Shown here: positions 17,209 through 27,200 of the stretch, in pieces
How the letters are laid out: the number at the start of each line of letters is the position of its first letter
How positions within the stretch are numbered: position 1 is the first letter of the stretch
Assembly (NCBI RefSeq): GCF_025567285.1
Contig: NZ_JAOQJT010000009.1
Coordinates: 62,001-126,000, forward strand
Direction: 5' to 3'
DNA from: Coprococcus aceti
Lineage (GTDB): Bacteria > Bacillota > Clostridia > Lachnospirales > Lachnospiraceae
Length of the DNA stretch: 64,000 bases
Notes under the pieces: model-generated
The model's input: the letters and a program-made list of their open reading frames with translations, nothing else
Database searches by the model: none
What the model was told of the DNA's origin: nothing
Translations under genes and position numbers: made by a program

Positions 17209-17333
17209 TCCAAATTGGTGTTTGTGCACAATTTTTTTGTTTTATAACCACTATATACATTCTTTTTTTGTTTGTTATGTTCATATCTGTTGAGTAACCC
17301 CTTAATTTTTCCTCAGAAAGACTGAGGTTTGCA
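17209..17333 (-). promoter_or_regulatory. CRISPR leader with inverted partial repeat and small hairpin
   Basis: AT-rich stretch between cas2 and the first repeat, read on the minus strand into the array. It contains GTTGAGTAACC followed by CCTTAATTTTT on the plus strand (17289-17310), a half-repeat in the orientation opposite to the array. Next to it is a CCTCAG/CTGAGG hairpin (17311-17327). No T-run follows the hairpin on the minus strand, so it does not look like a terminator of cas2. The array promoter is presumably here but no consensus boxes are clear. Confidence 0.7.
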
Positions 17334-17609
17334 TTACTGAATAACTATAAAATTCTTCTCGTCATTCTTGGCATAACCAAATCTTAACACCTCACAACTC
17401 GATGACATCTTAAATATAATGACACTGTCCTCTTGTGTGAAGTTTTTTTCAAATCTATTAGTTATATCAGTAACTATGTTATCTATTATACGCTGACTGT
17501 TATCAATTTCAAATACTGAATATTGTAATCTATGTCCAAACCTAGATAAATATTTGGAAAATTTTGTTCTCAATTTATCATCTGATATATCATAACTCAC
17601 AACGATCAT
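17334..17609 (-). CDS. cas2: CRISPR-associated endonuclease Cas2
   Basis: 91 aa from the chosen start. The opening MIVVSYDISDDKLRTKFSKY is the Cas2 ferredoxin-fold beta-1 strand with the conserved Asp (YDIS). An upstream ATG at 17675 in the same frame overlaps cas1, but AGGGGAGG lies a few bases before the ATG at 17609, so the shorter start is preferred. Cas2 forms the adaptation complex with Cas1. It ends 126 bases before the first repeat. Confidence 0.95.
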   Translation of the reverse strand: MIVVSYDISDDKLRTKFSKYLSRFGHRLQYSVFEIDNSQRIIDNIVTDITNRFEKNFTQEDSVIIFKMSSSCEVLRFGYAKNDEKNFIVIQ

Positions 17610-17640
17610 ATATACGCCTCCCCTGTTGAACATTTCACTT

Positions 17641-18603
17641 CTAATGTAATTCAAAAGTCGGTAATTGTTCCACACTTTTCCTTTTCATAAAAAATCTATA
17701 GTACCTTTGTATATATAAGAAGATATCATCCTTATAATCAAGTATTGCCGCCATGATAAACTGTATATACGACGCATTGTTTTTCATTTTCAAACACCAT
17801 CTGGTACCATACAATTCAAAATCATCCATTTTACATTGACCTAGATTTATCGCCTTTCTTATTGCATAATCCACGATTGGTCTCATTGGTTCCATTAAAT
17901 CACATACCAGTGATTTTCTCATATAAAAGCACCTATGAAAAACTCCATAATATGTGTCAAATCCATATACCTGAAGCATCGCATCTACGATATTAAAAAG
18001 CATAGTATATCCAATATCTAGTGTAACATTTAAGTAATCACTCTTTATACGAGGTTTTCTGCCATTCCAGGATACATTATCAAACATTCTTGGGAAATAT
18101 ATTTTTGCAGCATTTCCCTCTATTCCCATAACACACAAATAATCCATATCACTATCCAAGGAATTGGCAAGATTATCCAATATTGATATTCCTTCATTTA
18201 GATAATCATTCCTATTTCTTATCTTCTTTAAGGCCACAGACTGATTTGCTATCTTGTTCTTTTCAATCATCGTACCTATTTCCTTGCCGTTATACTTATA
18301 TTGATGTGTTCTTAACAGCGTATTGCCCTCCATTCTGGCTCCCATAACTTCATAAACCTTAAAGCTTGTAGTCATTAGGCATATTGAAAATCCGAATTTC
18401 TTACTTCGCTGTATAAGCCCACTAGTTATAGATACATTTCCAACTATGCAAAGCATGAATAGTCTGTAACAAGTGGACTGATATTTTATCTTGCCATTTT
18501 TATCCTTTACCACAATATTATCATTGGAAAATGTAAGTTTATCCCCATCCTTGGGAATCAAAAAAATAATTTGTTTCTTACTAAAGTCATTTGCATTCAG
18601 CAC
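17641..18603 (-). CDS. cas1: CRISPR-associated endonuclease Cas1
   Basis: 320 aa. The catalytic residues of spacer integration are all visible: Glu162 in VMGIEGNAAKIYF, His223 in YGVFHRCF, and Glu238/Asp245 in DLMEPMRPIVDYAI. The start is GTG with GAGGTGA five bases ahead. It begins two bases after the cas4 stop. No reverse transcriptase or other fusion. Confidence 0.97.
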   Translation of the reverse strand: MLNANDFSKKQIIFLIPKDGDKLTFSNDNIVVKDKNGKIKYQSTCYRLFMLCIVGNVSITSGLIQRSKKFGFSICLMTTSFKVYEVMGARMEGNTLLRTHQYKYNGKEIGTMIEKNKIANQSVALKKIRNRNDYLNEGISILDNLANSLDSDMDYLCVMGIEGNAAKIYFPRMFDNVSWNGRKPRIKSDYLNVTLDIGYTMLFNIVDAMLQVYGFDTYYGVFHRCFYMRKSLVCDLMEPMRPIVDYAIRKAINLGQCKMDDFELYGTRWCLKMKNNASYIQFIMAAILDYKDDIFLYIQRYYRFFMKRKSVEQLPTFELH

Positions 18604-18605
18604 TT

Positions 18606-19172
18606 TCAGTCACCTCTACTCGCCGACCTATCGCATGCATCTTCATATATACAATTTGCACATTTCTGAGAATTTTCTTGTACAAACTTATCCATATCAA
18701 AAGCTCTCATATCCGAAATCAACTGTTCAAACCTATTCTTCATATCTTTATCATTTTCAGGTAGATCAATATTATAATTTTTATTATCATCTATGCTGTG
18801 GATTCGTAATGAATCCACAGCATATCCCATATCTATCATTGAATAATACTGTCCGTACAACTGAAATATATATCCATCATAGATTCTGCTAACATGCTTC
18901 TTCCTCTCCACAAGCATCTTTTTTCTCGAATCATACATATCTATTCTTCCAACCAAACGATATTTATCCGAGTACACATCCAAACCTGTGACAATATCTT
19001 TTCTTGTTGAGTATTTCCCCATATCAACAGATTCATGAGCTTTAGTTCCATTTAGCTGTGACTTTGTTTGAAACGTAAGTACATCAGCCCCTCCATAAAG
19101 CCCATGAAAATATATTGACACAGGACAAAATATAAAATCATTAAGATTCGATATCAATATTATATCATCCAT
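18606..19172 (-). CDS. cas4: CRISPR-associated exonuclease Cas4
   Basis: 188 aa. The RecB-type nuclease core shows GRIDMYDSRK (Asp), LVERKKHV (E-x-K motif) and QLYGQYYSM (QxxxY motif). Four cysteines for the Fe-S cluster are present: Cys16 in FIFCPVS and Cys171, Cys174 and Cys180 in CANCIYEDAC. Cas4 trims and selects PAM-proximal prespacers for Cas1-Cas2. The ATG comes three bases after the cas12a stop. Confidence 0.97.
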   Translation of the reverse strand: MDDIILISNLNDFIFCPVSIYFHGLYGGADVLTFQTKSQLNGTKAHESVDMGKYSTRKDIVTGLDVYSDKYRLVGRIDMYDSRKKMLVERKKHVSRIYDGYIFQLYGQYYSMIDMGYAVDSLRIHSIDDNKNYNIDLPENDKDMKNRFEQLISDMRAFDMDKFVQENSQKCANCIYEDACDRSASRGD

Positions 19173-19175
19173 TCA

Positions 19176-22100
19176 CTAGAACCTTCTGTTCTGTATAAAA
19201 TCAAACCAATTGTAATTAGTGATTGCTAACAGTTTCCTATCGAACTTCTCGCCTTCCTTCCAGTATTTCTTTACTGCCAACACATCATATAAGCCCTTTA
19301 GAGCAATGCAATACGCTCCATTTGCATCAGCATCCTTAGGAAGCTCTGTTCCATCTGCACGAATATAACTATCAGTAGTGAAGAATACTCCTTCTTCATC
19401 CATAACCGGAGATATGATTTTATCATACTCTTTTTCTGTCCCATCATACTTTTCAGACTTACTGTTACGAAGCTGAACTGTAAATCTAATAATATCAAAC
19501 AATTCACCTACAAACTTTTTCTGTATAGGAGATTCCAACTCATTGATATCCCCAATCAAGTTATGACCATCTGCATATTCTATATCCGTATCTTCAAACA
19601 GTTTCCTTATTCTTGCTTCAATATCTATAATCTCGTCTTTCCAGCCATAAGATCCACGTTCCTTTTTGATTCGATCACCATGAATAAATATAGTCCAGCT
19701 AGTTTTTGCAAGAGTTGTATGGTGAGTCCTAAAATTGCCATAATCAAATGCAATCTCAAACTTATTCCTAGATGCATCATACCTTATACAATCAAGCTTA
19801 TTGATAAAGTCAAGTCTGGCTTCAGCATTGGAATAAGCCTTGAAGTCAAACACATCCACAAATCCCGTCACAGGGTCTATCTTTGACGTATACGCTGCCG
19901 GAACATAAAAGATAATGCCACACTGGCTGCCCAGCTCGCCCAAATTATCAGGTACATAAGTGAGCTGATAACCCTTGAGCAATCCTCCAGGTTCATCTAC
20001 TGCACGGCTCTTATCTACCAAATATGCCAGCTTATTTATCAACATAGTCTCAAACTTCTGGTAAACCTGACGTTCAACTTTGAAACGACCTCTCTTAAAT
20101 CCATAATTCAGATCCTCCATAACTATGATAGCATTATACTTCAATACGAGCTTCGATATCTCATGGATAACCTGTGACAGATAACCCTCTTTTATCTCCT
20201 TTATCTTTCCTATTTCCTTCCAACTCTTTCTAGCTTCATTTCTATAGTGTTCCTTATTCACAAGTTTACCCTTGTAATCATGTCGTCTAATTACATTTTT
20301 AGATGATTCGTAATTTTCAACTATATTAAATGACTTCTGCTCAACAATTCTGCCCCTACTATCAATCACCGATACATATAGAAGATTTCTCTCTCCCCTA
20401 TCTATTCCGATCACATGAAGATCATCATTTTCTGCTATGAATTTTAAGACTTTTTCATTCACGTTATTCCTGTTATCAGCTTTGAAATTGATCGTAATAG
20501 GCATATGAATAAAAAACTTATCTTCTGTATATCTACGATCCTTAACTATATCCATGGTGGCTGCGTAGTGTGATACTTTATCCTTATACTTGGAGGCTTC
20601 CTCCGAGAGCTGTCCTACACCACCCTCTGACCAATACTTTACCAGTTCTAGGTAACATTGATCAGGCACAGACTCAATGACCTCAATTTCACCTTGACCA
20701 TTCTCAGTTTTTTCTGTTGTTTTGTATGTTTTATTGACTAGTACCGAGCCCTTCTTATGACCTCTTTTATGCTGAATACTTGACTTTCGGAAGAACAATT
20801 CGGCCTCACCATTGAGCTTTATGACAACGTCACTAAGATTCTCCTCACTGAATATATTCTTCAGATACAGTGTATGTAGATTCTGCATTCCCTTACTATT
20901 CGGAGCGAAGTCTTTATTGTATATCTGAAATAAATATATCTGACCATCTCGGTCCATCTGGTTAATATCATCTTCGCTAATATAGGACCATTCTATCTTA
21001 TATCCCTGTCTCTCTACATCCTTGTAAAACTCTGATATATCATTGTAGGTTTCTGTAGCAGCAAATTTAAAATTAAAGATCTGGTAGTTTGGATAGGAAT
21101 CAATGCATTCTTTATAATAGTCAATCAGTTTACGACAAAACTCCAAATCAAAATTCGGCGATGATTTTAGATGTTTATTCTGGTTATATCCATACATTAT
21201 TTCATCTGGTATTCCATGCGATTTTTTCCAAGCGTTTGAGCTAATGAATACATGTGGCAATGTCTTACTTGCTCCTGGGAGCAGATAATAATTCATCTTC
21301 TTATAGTCTGTATCACTTCTACGCCTGTCCTCTCCTGCCATAATATCTTTTGAAGGTTTATTGCCAACATTTAAAATTGCCAGGTAGATCTTTTCATCGC
21401 GCAAGAGAACAACGACATTGTTGTCAAACTCCTTCGACTTTGACCATCCATTTGCAAGAGTTGGGGAGCCGAAATTTAGCTTTATCTTATCCTGACTATA
21501 TGGTTTCTGCGTAACGTAATTCCTCACTTTATTATAAAGAGGTACTATATCAGACAAATCGTAATATATCTCATCAAGCTCCGAATAGAACTCCATATCC
21601 CTATCAACCAACTCGTCAATCATAAAATCCTTGGCCCAATGATAGATACTCATGTAAGTATCAAGATACTCCTTTATCTCATTTATCATATGCTCATTCT
21701 GAATCATCTTGACTGAATCATCCATGTCAAAGGTTTTATAATTAAAATCAACTAATATCTCTGTTATTCCTGCAACATACTCCGTTGCCTCATGTTCCAG
21801 ACACATTCCATCCATTTTATAATACATATCCACAAGTTTCTTCAAATCAAGCAGACTACAACTCTTTATTTTTTTAATTTCTGTTTGTATCTTTGCATCT
21901 TTTTTGTCATCTTTACCGCGAACAGCGCCAGAAAAATAATTATACATACTTGAGGCAATCACATCCCACTTATGATCTATGTATTTAGATACGCTTTCAA
22001 AAGCTTTAGAGGATACATATATTCTTTCCATATCATATCCCGTAACCTCCTGACTTAAAGTTCTAAGTCGATCCAAAATATCTTTTTCTTCGAGAATAGT

Positions 22101-23039
22101 ACTAAAAGAATTGATCGCATCTATAACCTCCCCATCAGTCTGGAACCCAATGGGAATCTCGAACCCCGATTCCGATCGACACAAAATCTGTTTGTGTAAT
22201 CTCTCCATTTTGAACTTTGATCTGGATATCTTTTTGTTCTGGCAATATTGATTCATATGTTGATTGATGACGCCACATATATTGTTATACCGATCAATAT
22301 CCTTCTGACATATAAACTCACCGTAACAAGCTCCTGTGAATACATCCTCCAGTGACATATTCTGCAAGTAAGCACAAGCATCTTCCGCAATTCCTGCTAC
22401 CTCATCACCAGCAATCTCTGCAATTCGATTAAAAGCAGTTATATTATCTAGGTGAATTCTAGCATTAACATTGACAATCCTGTGAGGAATTGCTGATGCA
22501 ATATTCTTGTCAGAAAAAACGTTTTTTCGACTGGCCCAAAAGTCAATAAAATAACCCGAAAATCCATAAAACACTTTTACAGCCTCTATTCTCGAAGCTG
22601 CATCGCCATATTTATCAACAATATACTCTGGCAAGATCTTACTTATCATATCTGCTTTTAGCATATCCTTGTATATAGGATCCGAAGAGAAGATCTTCAC
22701 TATTTCTTTACGGGTAGACTCCTGTATTTTATCCAATTCCTTTGAAACCTTATTACTCTTATCCAGCTTAGCCTTCTTCATTATATCGAATAGTTGTTCC
22801 CAATTTATCCCCTGTAAAGCATCTAGCTTTCGATTAATGAAATCACGGTAAAAATCGTCCATCATTTCCTTTACGATATACTGGTTTTCGGCCTTAACCG
22901 CATCTTCTGCGATGATTGCACACTCTTTTATATGTTTCCCGGTGTACTCACTTCCCACTCTAAGTTCATTGCGTAAAGTTTTACTCACTGAGTTGCCTCC
23001 AATGAATGGTTCAAACGAATTATTCGTATTGTTATTCAT
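19176..23039 (-). CDS. cas12a: Cas12a (Cpf1), type V-A effector nuclease
   Basis: 1287 aa, full family length. The protein processes its own pre-crRNA and cuts PAM-bearing double-stranded DNA with a single RuvC site. RuvC motifs are intact: Asp880 in VIGIDRGERNLLY, Glu975 in IIVMEDLNYGFK, and Asp1238 in DADANGAYCIALKG. The N-terminus SFEPFIGGNSVSKTLRNELR and the WED/PI region are also typical. It is first in the cas12a-cas4-cas1-cas2 operon. GAGG lies seven bases before the ATG. The promoter and a candidate autoregulatory RNA are directly upstream. No inactivating mutation is seen. Confidence 0.98.
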   Translation of the reverse strand: MNNNTNNSFEPFIGGNSVSKTLRNELRVGSEYTGKHIKECAIIAEDAVKAENQYIVKEMMDDFYRDFINRKLDALQGINWEQLFDIMKKAKLDKSNKVSKELDKIQESTRKEIVKIFSSDPIYKDMLKADMISKILPEYIVDKYGDAASRIEAVKVFYGFSGYFIDFWASRKNVFSDKNIASAIPHRIVNVNARIHLDNITAFNRIAEIAGDEVAGIAEDACAYLQNMSLEDVFTGACYGEFICQKDIDRYNNICGVINQHMNQYCQNKKISRSKFKMERLHKQILCRSESGFEIPIGFQTDGEVIDAINSFSTILEEKDILDRLRTLSQEVTGYDMERIYVSSKAFESVSKYIDHKWDVIASSMYNYFSGAVRGKDDKKDAKIQTEIKKIKSCSLLDLKKLVDMYYKMDGMCLEHEATEYVAGITEILVDFNYKTFDMDDSVKMIQNEHMINEIKEYLDTYMSIYHWAKDFMIDELVDRDMEFYSELDEIYYDLSDIVPLYNKVRNYVTQKPYSQDKIKLNFGSPTLANGWSKSKEFDNNVVVLLRDEKIYLAILNVGNKPSKDIMAGEDRRRSDTDYKKMNYYLLPGASKTLPHVFISSNAWKKSHGIPDEIMYGYNQNKHLKSSPNFDLEFCRKLIDYYKECIDSYPNYQIFNFKFAATETYNDISEFYKDVERQGYKIEWSYISEDDINQMDRDGQIYLFQIYNKDFAPNSKGMQNLHTLYLKNIFSEENLSDVVIKLNGEAELFFRKSSIQHKRGHKKGSVLVNKTYKTTEKTENGQGEIEVIESVPDQCYLELVKYWSEGGVGQLSEEASKYKDKVSHYAATMDIVKDRRYTEDKFFIHMPITINFKADNRNNVNEKVLKFIAENDDLHVIGIDRGERNLLYVSVIDSRGRIVEQKSFNIVENYESSKNVIRRHDYKGKLVNKEHYRNEARKSWKEIGKIKEIKEGYLSQVIHEISKLVLKYNAIIVMEDLNYGFKRGRFKVERQVYQKFETMLINKLAYLVDKSRAVDEPGGLLKGYQLTYVPDNLGELGSQCGIIFYVPAAYTSKIDPVTGFVDVFDFKAYSNAEARLDFINKLDCIRYDASRNKFEIAFDYGNFRTHHTTLAKTSWTIFIHGDRIKKERGSYGWKDEIIDIEARIRKLFEDTDIEYADGHNLIGDINELESPIQKKFVGELFDIIRFTVQLRNSKSEKYDGTEKEYDKIISPVMDEEGVFFTTDSYIRADGTELPKDADANGAYCIALKGLYDVLAVKKYWKEGEKFDRKLLAITNYNWFDFIQNRRF

Positions 23040-23085
23040 AGTTTCTACCTCGCTTTCCTAAAATTGTTTTTTATCTCTTGGTTAG

Positions 23086-23120
23086 ATATTAACACATATT
23101 GTAATCAAAATCAAGTTTTA
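23086..23120 (-). promoter_or_regulatory. cas12a operon promoter with adjacent TTTA-PAM target of the repeat-like RNA
   Basis: Minus strand TTGATT (23109-23114), 17 bases, TAATAT (23086-23091), with the start expected near 23079. Immediately upstream, the plus strand reads TTTA (23117-23120) then AACATAAATGTAA (23121-23133), identical to the first 13 bases of the guide encoded at 23197 and below. Cas12a bound there would sit against the -35 box. Confidence 0.8.
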
Positions 23121-23151
23121 AACATAAATGTAATTTACTATTTTTTTGTAT

Positions 23152-23255
23152 AAAAAGAAAAACGCGATATATCGCGTCATCTTTTTACATTTATGTTATC
23201 TACAAAAGTAGAAATTATAATGAGTTTTACCATTCGTATATCGTATCAAAACTCA
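23152..23255 (-). ncRNA. creR: Candidate CreR-type Cas12a autorepressor RNA (solitary repeat-like crRNA)
   Basis: Transcribed from the promoter at 23262-23291, the predicted RNA starts with a hairpin (TGAGTTTT / AAAACTCA, 23221-23255). It continues into AATTTCTACTTTTGTAGAT (ending at 23198), which differs from the array repeat handle at only one loop base. A guide follows, beginning AACATAAATGTAA then AAAGATG. It ends in a terminator: a perfect 16-bp palindrome (23162-23177) followed by TTTTCTTTTT. The guide seed matches 13 bases next to a TTTA PAM at the cas12a promoter and then diverges. Partial pairing favours binding over cleavage. The class (Cas-regulating CreR RNAs) is known; assignment here is from sequence only. 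Confidence 0.8.
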
Positions 23256-23261
23256 CAATAT

Positions 23262-23291
23262 ATTCTACTTTTATAATTACATATATGTCAA
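23262..23291 (-). promoter_or_regulatory. Promoter of the repeat-like RNA
   Basis: Minus strand TTGACA (23286-23291), 18 bases, TAGAAT (23262-23267). The expected start, near 23255, coincides with the first base of the 5' hairpin. The -10 box lies in sequence that is itself a decayed, inverted copy of the repeat handle (plus strand TTCTACTTTTATAA). Confidence 0.7.
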
Positions 23292-23473
23292 TCAATACTT
23301 TGCACTATATGTAAATTTTTGACCACGCAATCAACATCTAACTTCGTTACTCCTGTTTTTACAATATGTATGTGTTCCATATAGGCTGACTTTCCTTACA
23401 TATTTAAAGTTCCTATCGCGAAAGATCCACGTGATTAGCTGAATTGATCATTTCCGGTGCCACATTCTCGGTG

Positions 23474-24205
23474 TTATTTATCTATTGGTCTTGTGAATTT
23501 GCACTTCGGATATGCACTACATCCCCAGAATATGCCATATTTACCATTTCTTTTCACAAGTTCACTACCACAAAACGGACACTTTGTCTTGATATTTTCA
23601 ATATGCTGTTTCTTTTCAGCGGTGCTCTTATTGGTCAGATTTGTCAGTTTGTCCTTCATCGCCACTATCTCATCATGAGTATACTTAACTGGCATACCGT
23701 TAAGCTGAGATCGTAATCTATTAAGCATATGTGGTCTACGCACTATTATAACATCCGATGTATCTGGCGGTACTTTCTTCAATGTACACCTCTCAGAAAA
23801 TACTATGTACGACATAAATTCTGACACTGGCTTTCCCAGATATTCTGCCAACGCCTTTATATGTGTCCTGTTCTGCTTTATTGGATTATAAAACTTATGC
23901 TTCTCTCCATTCGGAAAGCTCTGTGTCCAGTTCAGCTGATTGTAATCGCCAAATATCCATCCACTATAATTCTTACTTTCAATTACAAATATGCCCTTCT
24001 CATGTATCATCAGCATATCTATTTCCGTAGTCTTGTTACCTGTCGGGACATAAACATTCTTGAGGACAACAAGATCACCAGCTATGTTGTCATGTGTAAG
24101 TGCATATTCTGTTAAATACTCACCGTACTGCCCTACATTTCTGTAATGCAGGAGTGAGGTTATTATGCCTGGCTGCTCGCCTTTTAGTATTTCGAATAAT
24201 CCCAT
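23474..24205 (-). CDS. NERD-domain protein with C-terminal topoisomerase-type zinc finger
   Basis: 243 aa. The N-terminal NERD (nuclease-related) domain shows GQYGEYLTEYAL, TTEIDMLMIHEKGIFVIESK-NYSGWIFG (the D...ExK nuclease-like core) and YNPIKQNRTHIKALAEYLG. The C-terminus CPFCGSELVKRNGKYGIFWG-CSAYPKC is a four-cysteine zf-C4_Topoisom finger, a frequent pairing. NERD proteins are often found in plasmids and defence islands; activity is predicted, not established. It lies 43 bases after the Avs-like gene. The 23292-23473 gap before the CRISPR regulatory RNA holds nothing recognisable. Confidence 0.88.
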   Translation of the reverse strand: MGLFEILKGEQPGIITSLLHYRNVGQYGEYLTEYALTHDNIAGDLVVLKNVYVPTGNKTTEIDMLMIHEKGIFVIESKNYSGWIFGDYNQLNWTQSFPNGEKHKFYNPIKQNRTHIKALAEYLGKPVSEFMSYIVFSERCTLKKVPPDTSDVIIVRRPHMLNRLRSQLNGMPVKYTHDEIVAMKDKLTNLTNKSTAEKKQHIENIKTKCPFCGSELVKRNGKYGIFWGCSAYPKCKFTRPIDK

Positions 24206-24247
24206 ACAATTCTCTTTCTTGTCTATTATACAATTATGCTTTTTCTT

Positions 24248-27200
24248 CTACCTATCCATCAGTTGTAAACTCAATGCTCTAGTATATCCTATTTGTTTTT
24301 CAAACATTATATCCCATAAATCCAGACACTTTTCTGCGATTTTTTTATATGTTTCTGATTTACAGCCGACCGTTTCATCATATAAAGCAAGCACTAATCT
24401 TGAAACATGCCCAACTATACCATAAGATACATCTTTATTACCATCTACTCTATTTAAACAATTCTGACATAAAGTAATTATTATTTCCCCATAAGCTTTC
24501 AAAGAACCTATCGAGCTATCTAAATAAGTAATAAATGAATTTAACAACAATTCACTAACATTAGATTTCATTATTTCTATCAAAAATTCTGAATCAGACT
24601 CTAAATCAAGCATATTATCTCTAAATATATTCCACATAGGATAACTAATCTGATCACTAAACCTTATATATCTCAAAATGATTTCTTTACTTTTGTTTCT
24701 ATATTCCGGCACATTTAAATAACATACTGCCATATGAACGATTGCATTTTTTTGATTTTTGTTCATCATTTTGATATTAATTATAGTATCTTTAAATTCA
24801 TCTTTTGTAATATAAAGCTCACCTATAGCATATCCACCAATTTCAATTAATCTTTTATCTTGAGACATAAAACAAGTGTTTATAATTTGAAGTACATCTT
24901 GTGGATATTCGTTATACATTTGAAGAAGATAATTTCTTGAATACATTACTCCAACCATTCGAATATCTAATTTAAATAAATTAATCATCCTTTCTTCTGC
25001 CCACTGTCTATCGAAATAATTTATTTGGTACAATAACGGAAAGCACGAAAACTGCACAATTTTATTATTATCTTTAATCATTCTATCTATTAAATCCTTA
25101 CTTTGGGAAAGTAATAAATTATTTTTTGATAACAAATTTGCTAATGCATTTATTGCATATCCACTTGCACAATTTATAGATTTAGATAATAACTCCTCAC
25201 TACTTTCTTGAGCTGTATCTATGATTTTTTCATAATCTGATGCAATTTCGAACAACTGTCTAACTGTATTTTTTGACCACGAATTAAGCTCCACCTTTCT
25301 AATAATCTCACAAAACGGAAATGCTATATCTGGATTCTCATAATATGGAAATCTTGAGAAAAGTTTCTCCCATACAGTTACATCAACATCATTAATACTT
25401 TCAGCCATTGATGCACCATAGAATAAGGAATTAATATATATTTTATCAATTTTCTCCTTTTTCACTGAAAGCACCATATTTATTATATCTACTATATTAG
25501 ATGATACCGCCGCCTGAAAATCTCTAGCGTATAGTTCTAGTGAACTTTCTATGAATCCCCCCTCAACTTCTTTCCACTGTATGTTCTTCCTGTTTTCTCT
25601 ATTCACAATTCGGGTATTAGTTATAATCTGTTTCCATTGTGTCACCCCTAGTTTTTTACCACATACCGGTGACTTCACCCATCCAGCATGTCCATTTTCT
25701 TTATTATATAAATATATTACACCATTGAACTTTCTATCTAGGACACTTACCAATTCTCTACAATAATTATCCAATAGGTTATATGGAATACACTTTAACA
25801 AGCTATATTGAAATTCCCCATAAAAACTCCAATATACAGATTCGTCTTTATGTCTTCTATTATACTCAATTCTTTGTTTATACCTCTCTTTTCCTGTTGA
25901 TGGAATATACTTTATTAAAGCATTAAGGAACTCATTTCGTCTCAATTTATCGCAACTAGATATGTGAACTTCTAATATTCTTCTGGCTAATACTAGTTGA
26001 TCCTTCTCACTACTTGTATAATCAAATATCCTTCTTTCAAAATCTCTAGTAATATATTCTATAACTTTATTACTATAATTTTCAGGTAAATAGGAAAGGA
26101 AATGCAAAATTATCTCATTAAAAACCAAATAATTCTTCCCCATATATCTCTCATAATAACGCCATACAAAATCTGGATTTTTTGAAATGAGTGCAACATT
26201 TGCCTTTTTAATTAATTCAACAGCTACCCTCTCTATGCTCTTATTATATAAACCATTTCCATTCCAACTGCTATATTTTATCCTTATATCATCTTCTAAT
26301 GGAATATATGGAATCAATTCTTCTAGTATCTTTTCGCCATTTTGCACCAACATTTTATCAGTTACATCCACAAACTCTTCTTCATATTTATAAATTATTT
26401 TTTCCGATGATGACATATGGTTTTTCAATAACAAAGTTATTAACATTATCATCCTAATCTGACACTGTTTCATTAAATTATATACATTTATATAAAACTC
26501 TTGAATCCAATTAGGATATTTATTATAAAATTTCAATCTTAATTCGAACAATTCGTCAGATTCAGATTCAATATTATGATAAAAACATTGCTTAAACCTT
26601 TCATCATCCTCAACATTAACAAATGCATGTTTTTCTATAAATTCTACATATCTAACATCTAAGTCGACACTTATTGAATCTAATAATCTAATCACTATAT
26701 CCTTAAGATTGTCATCATAAAACCATTTTTCCAATATTCCATTTTTAAGTAATATATCTACATAAGTTTTTCTCCCTAAAATAACATTATCTATCAACGT
26801 ATTTCTTTTCGTGGAATCCATGCAGTTTTTTATAACATATTCTTCTATTACCTCATCCGTTTCTGATACCTGTCCTAATAACTCAAAAAAGACATACTTT
26901 ACATAATATCGTACTTCTGAAGATTTCAACATTTCTTCCCCTGCATCTAAGAATACTGAAGAATCATATTCCAACCAGTATTGTAGAAACATCTGCACTT
27001 GATATCTTCTAACAGGAGTCTGTTTACTTTTATCCCCTATTATCTGCTCAATATTATTATTAATATAAAAATCTTTTATCATTTTTTTGGAAATAAAAAA
27101 ATCCAAGATAGATTGATGAACAAATCCAATTTTGTTCCCATTTACAACAACTAAATCAGAATGCTCTAAATATGACAAACCTATTTGACTAACATTTAGT

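Noticed and set aside
16791..17247. Plus-strand open frames with repeated YNSRNYLRLLN peptide
   Set aside because: They are translations of the CRISPR repeats, not genes.
17311..17327. CCTCAG/CTGAGG hairpin as terminator of cas2
   Set aside because: No T-run follows on the cas strand, and stopping here would also cut the leader from upstream transcription; kept only as part of the leader.
17610..17675. Longer Cas2 start overlapping cas1
   Set aside because: The family N-terminus (MIVVSYDIS) and a strong ribosome site support the later ATG.
23198..23228. Repeat-like unit as a second CRISPR array
   Set aside because: Only one functional handle is present and its guide leads straight into a terminator; the inverted partner is too decayed to be a repeat.
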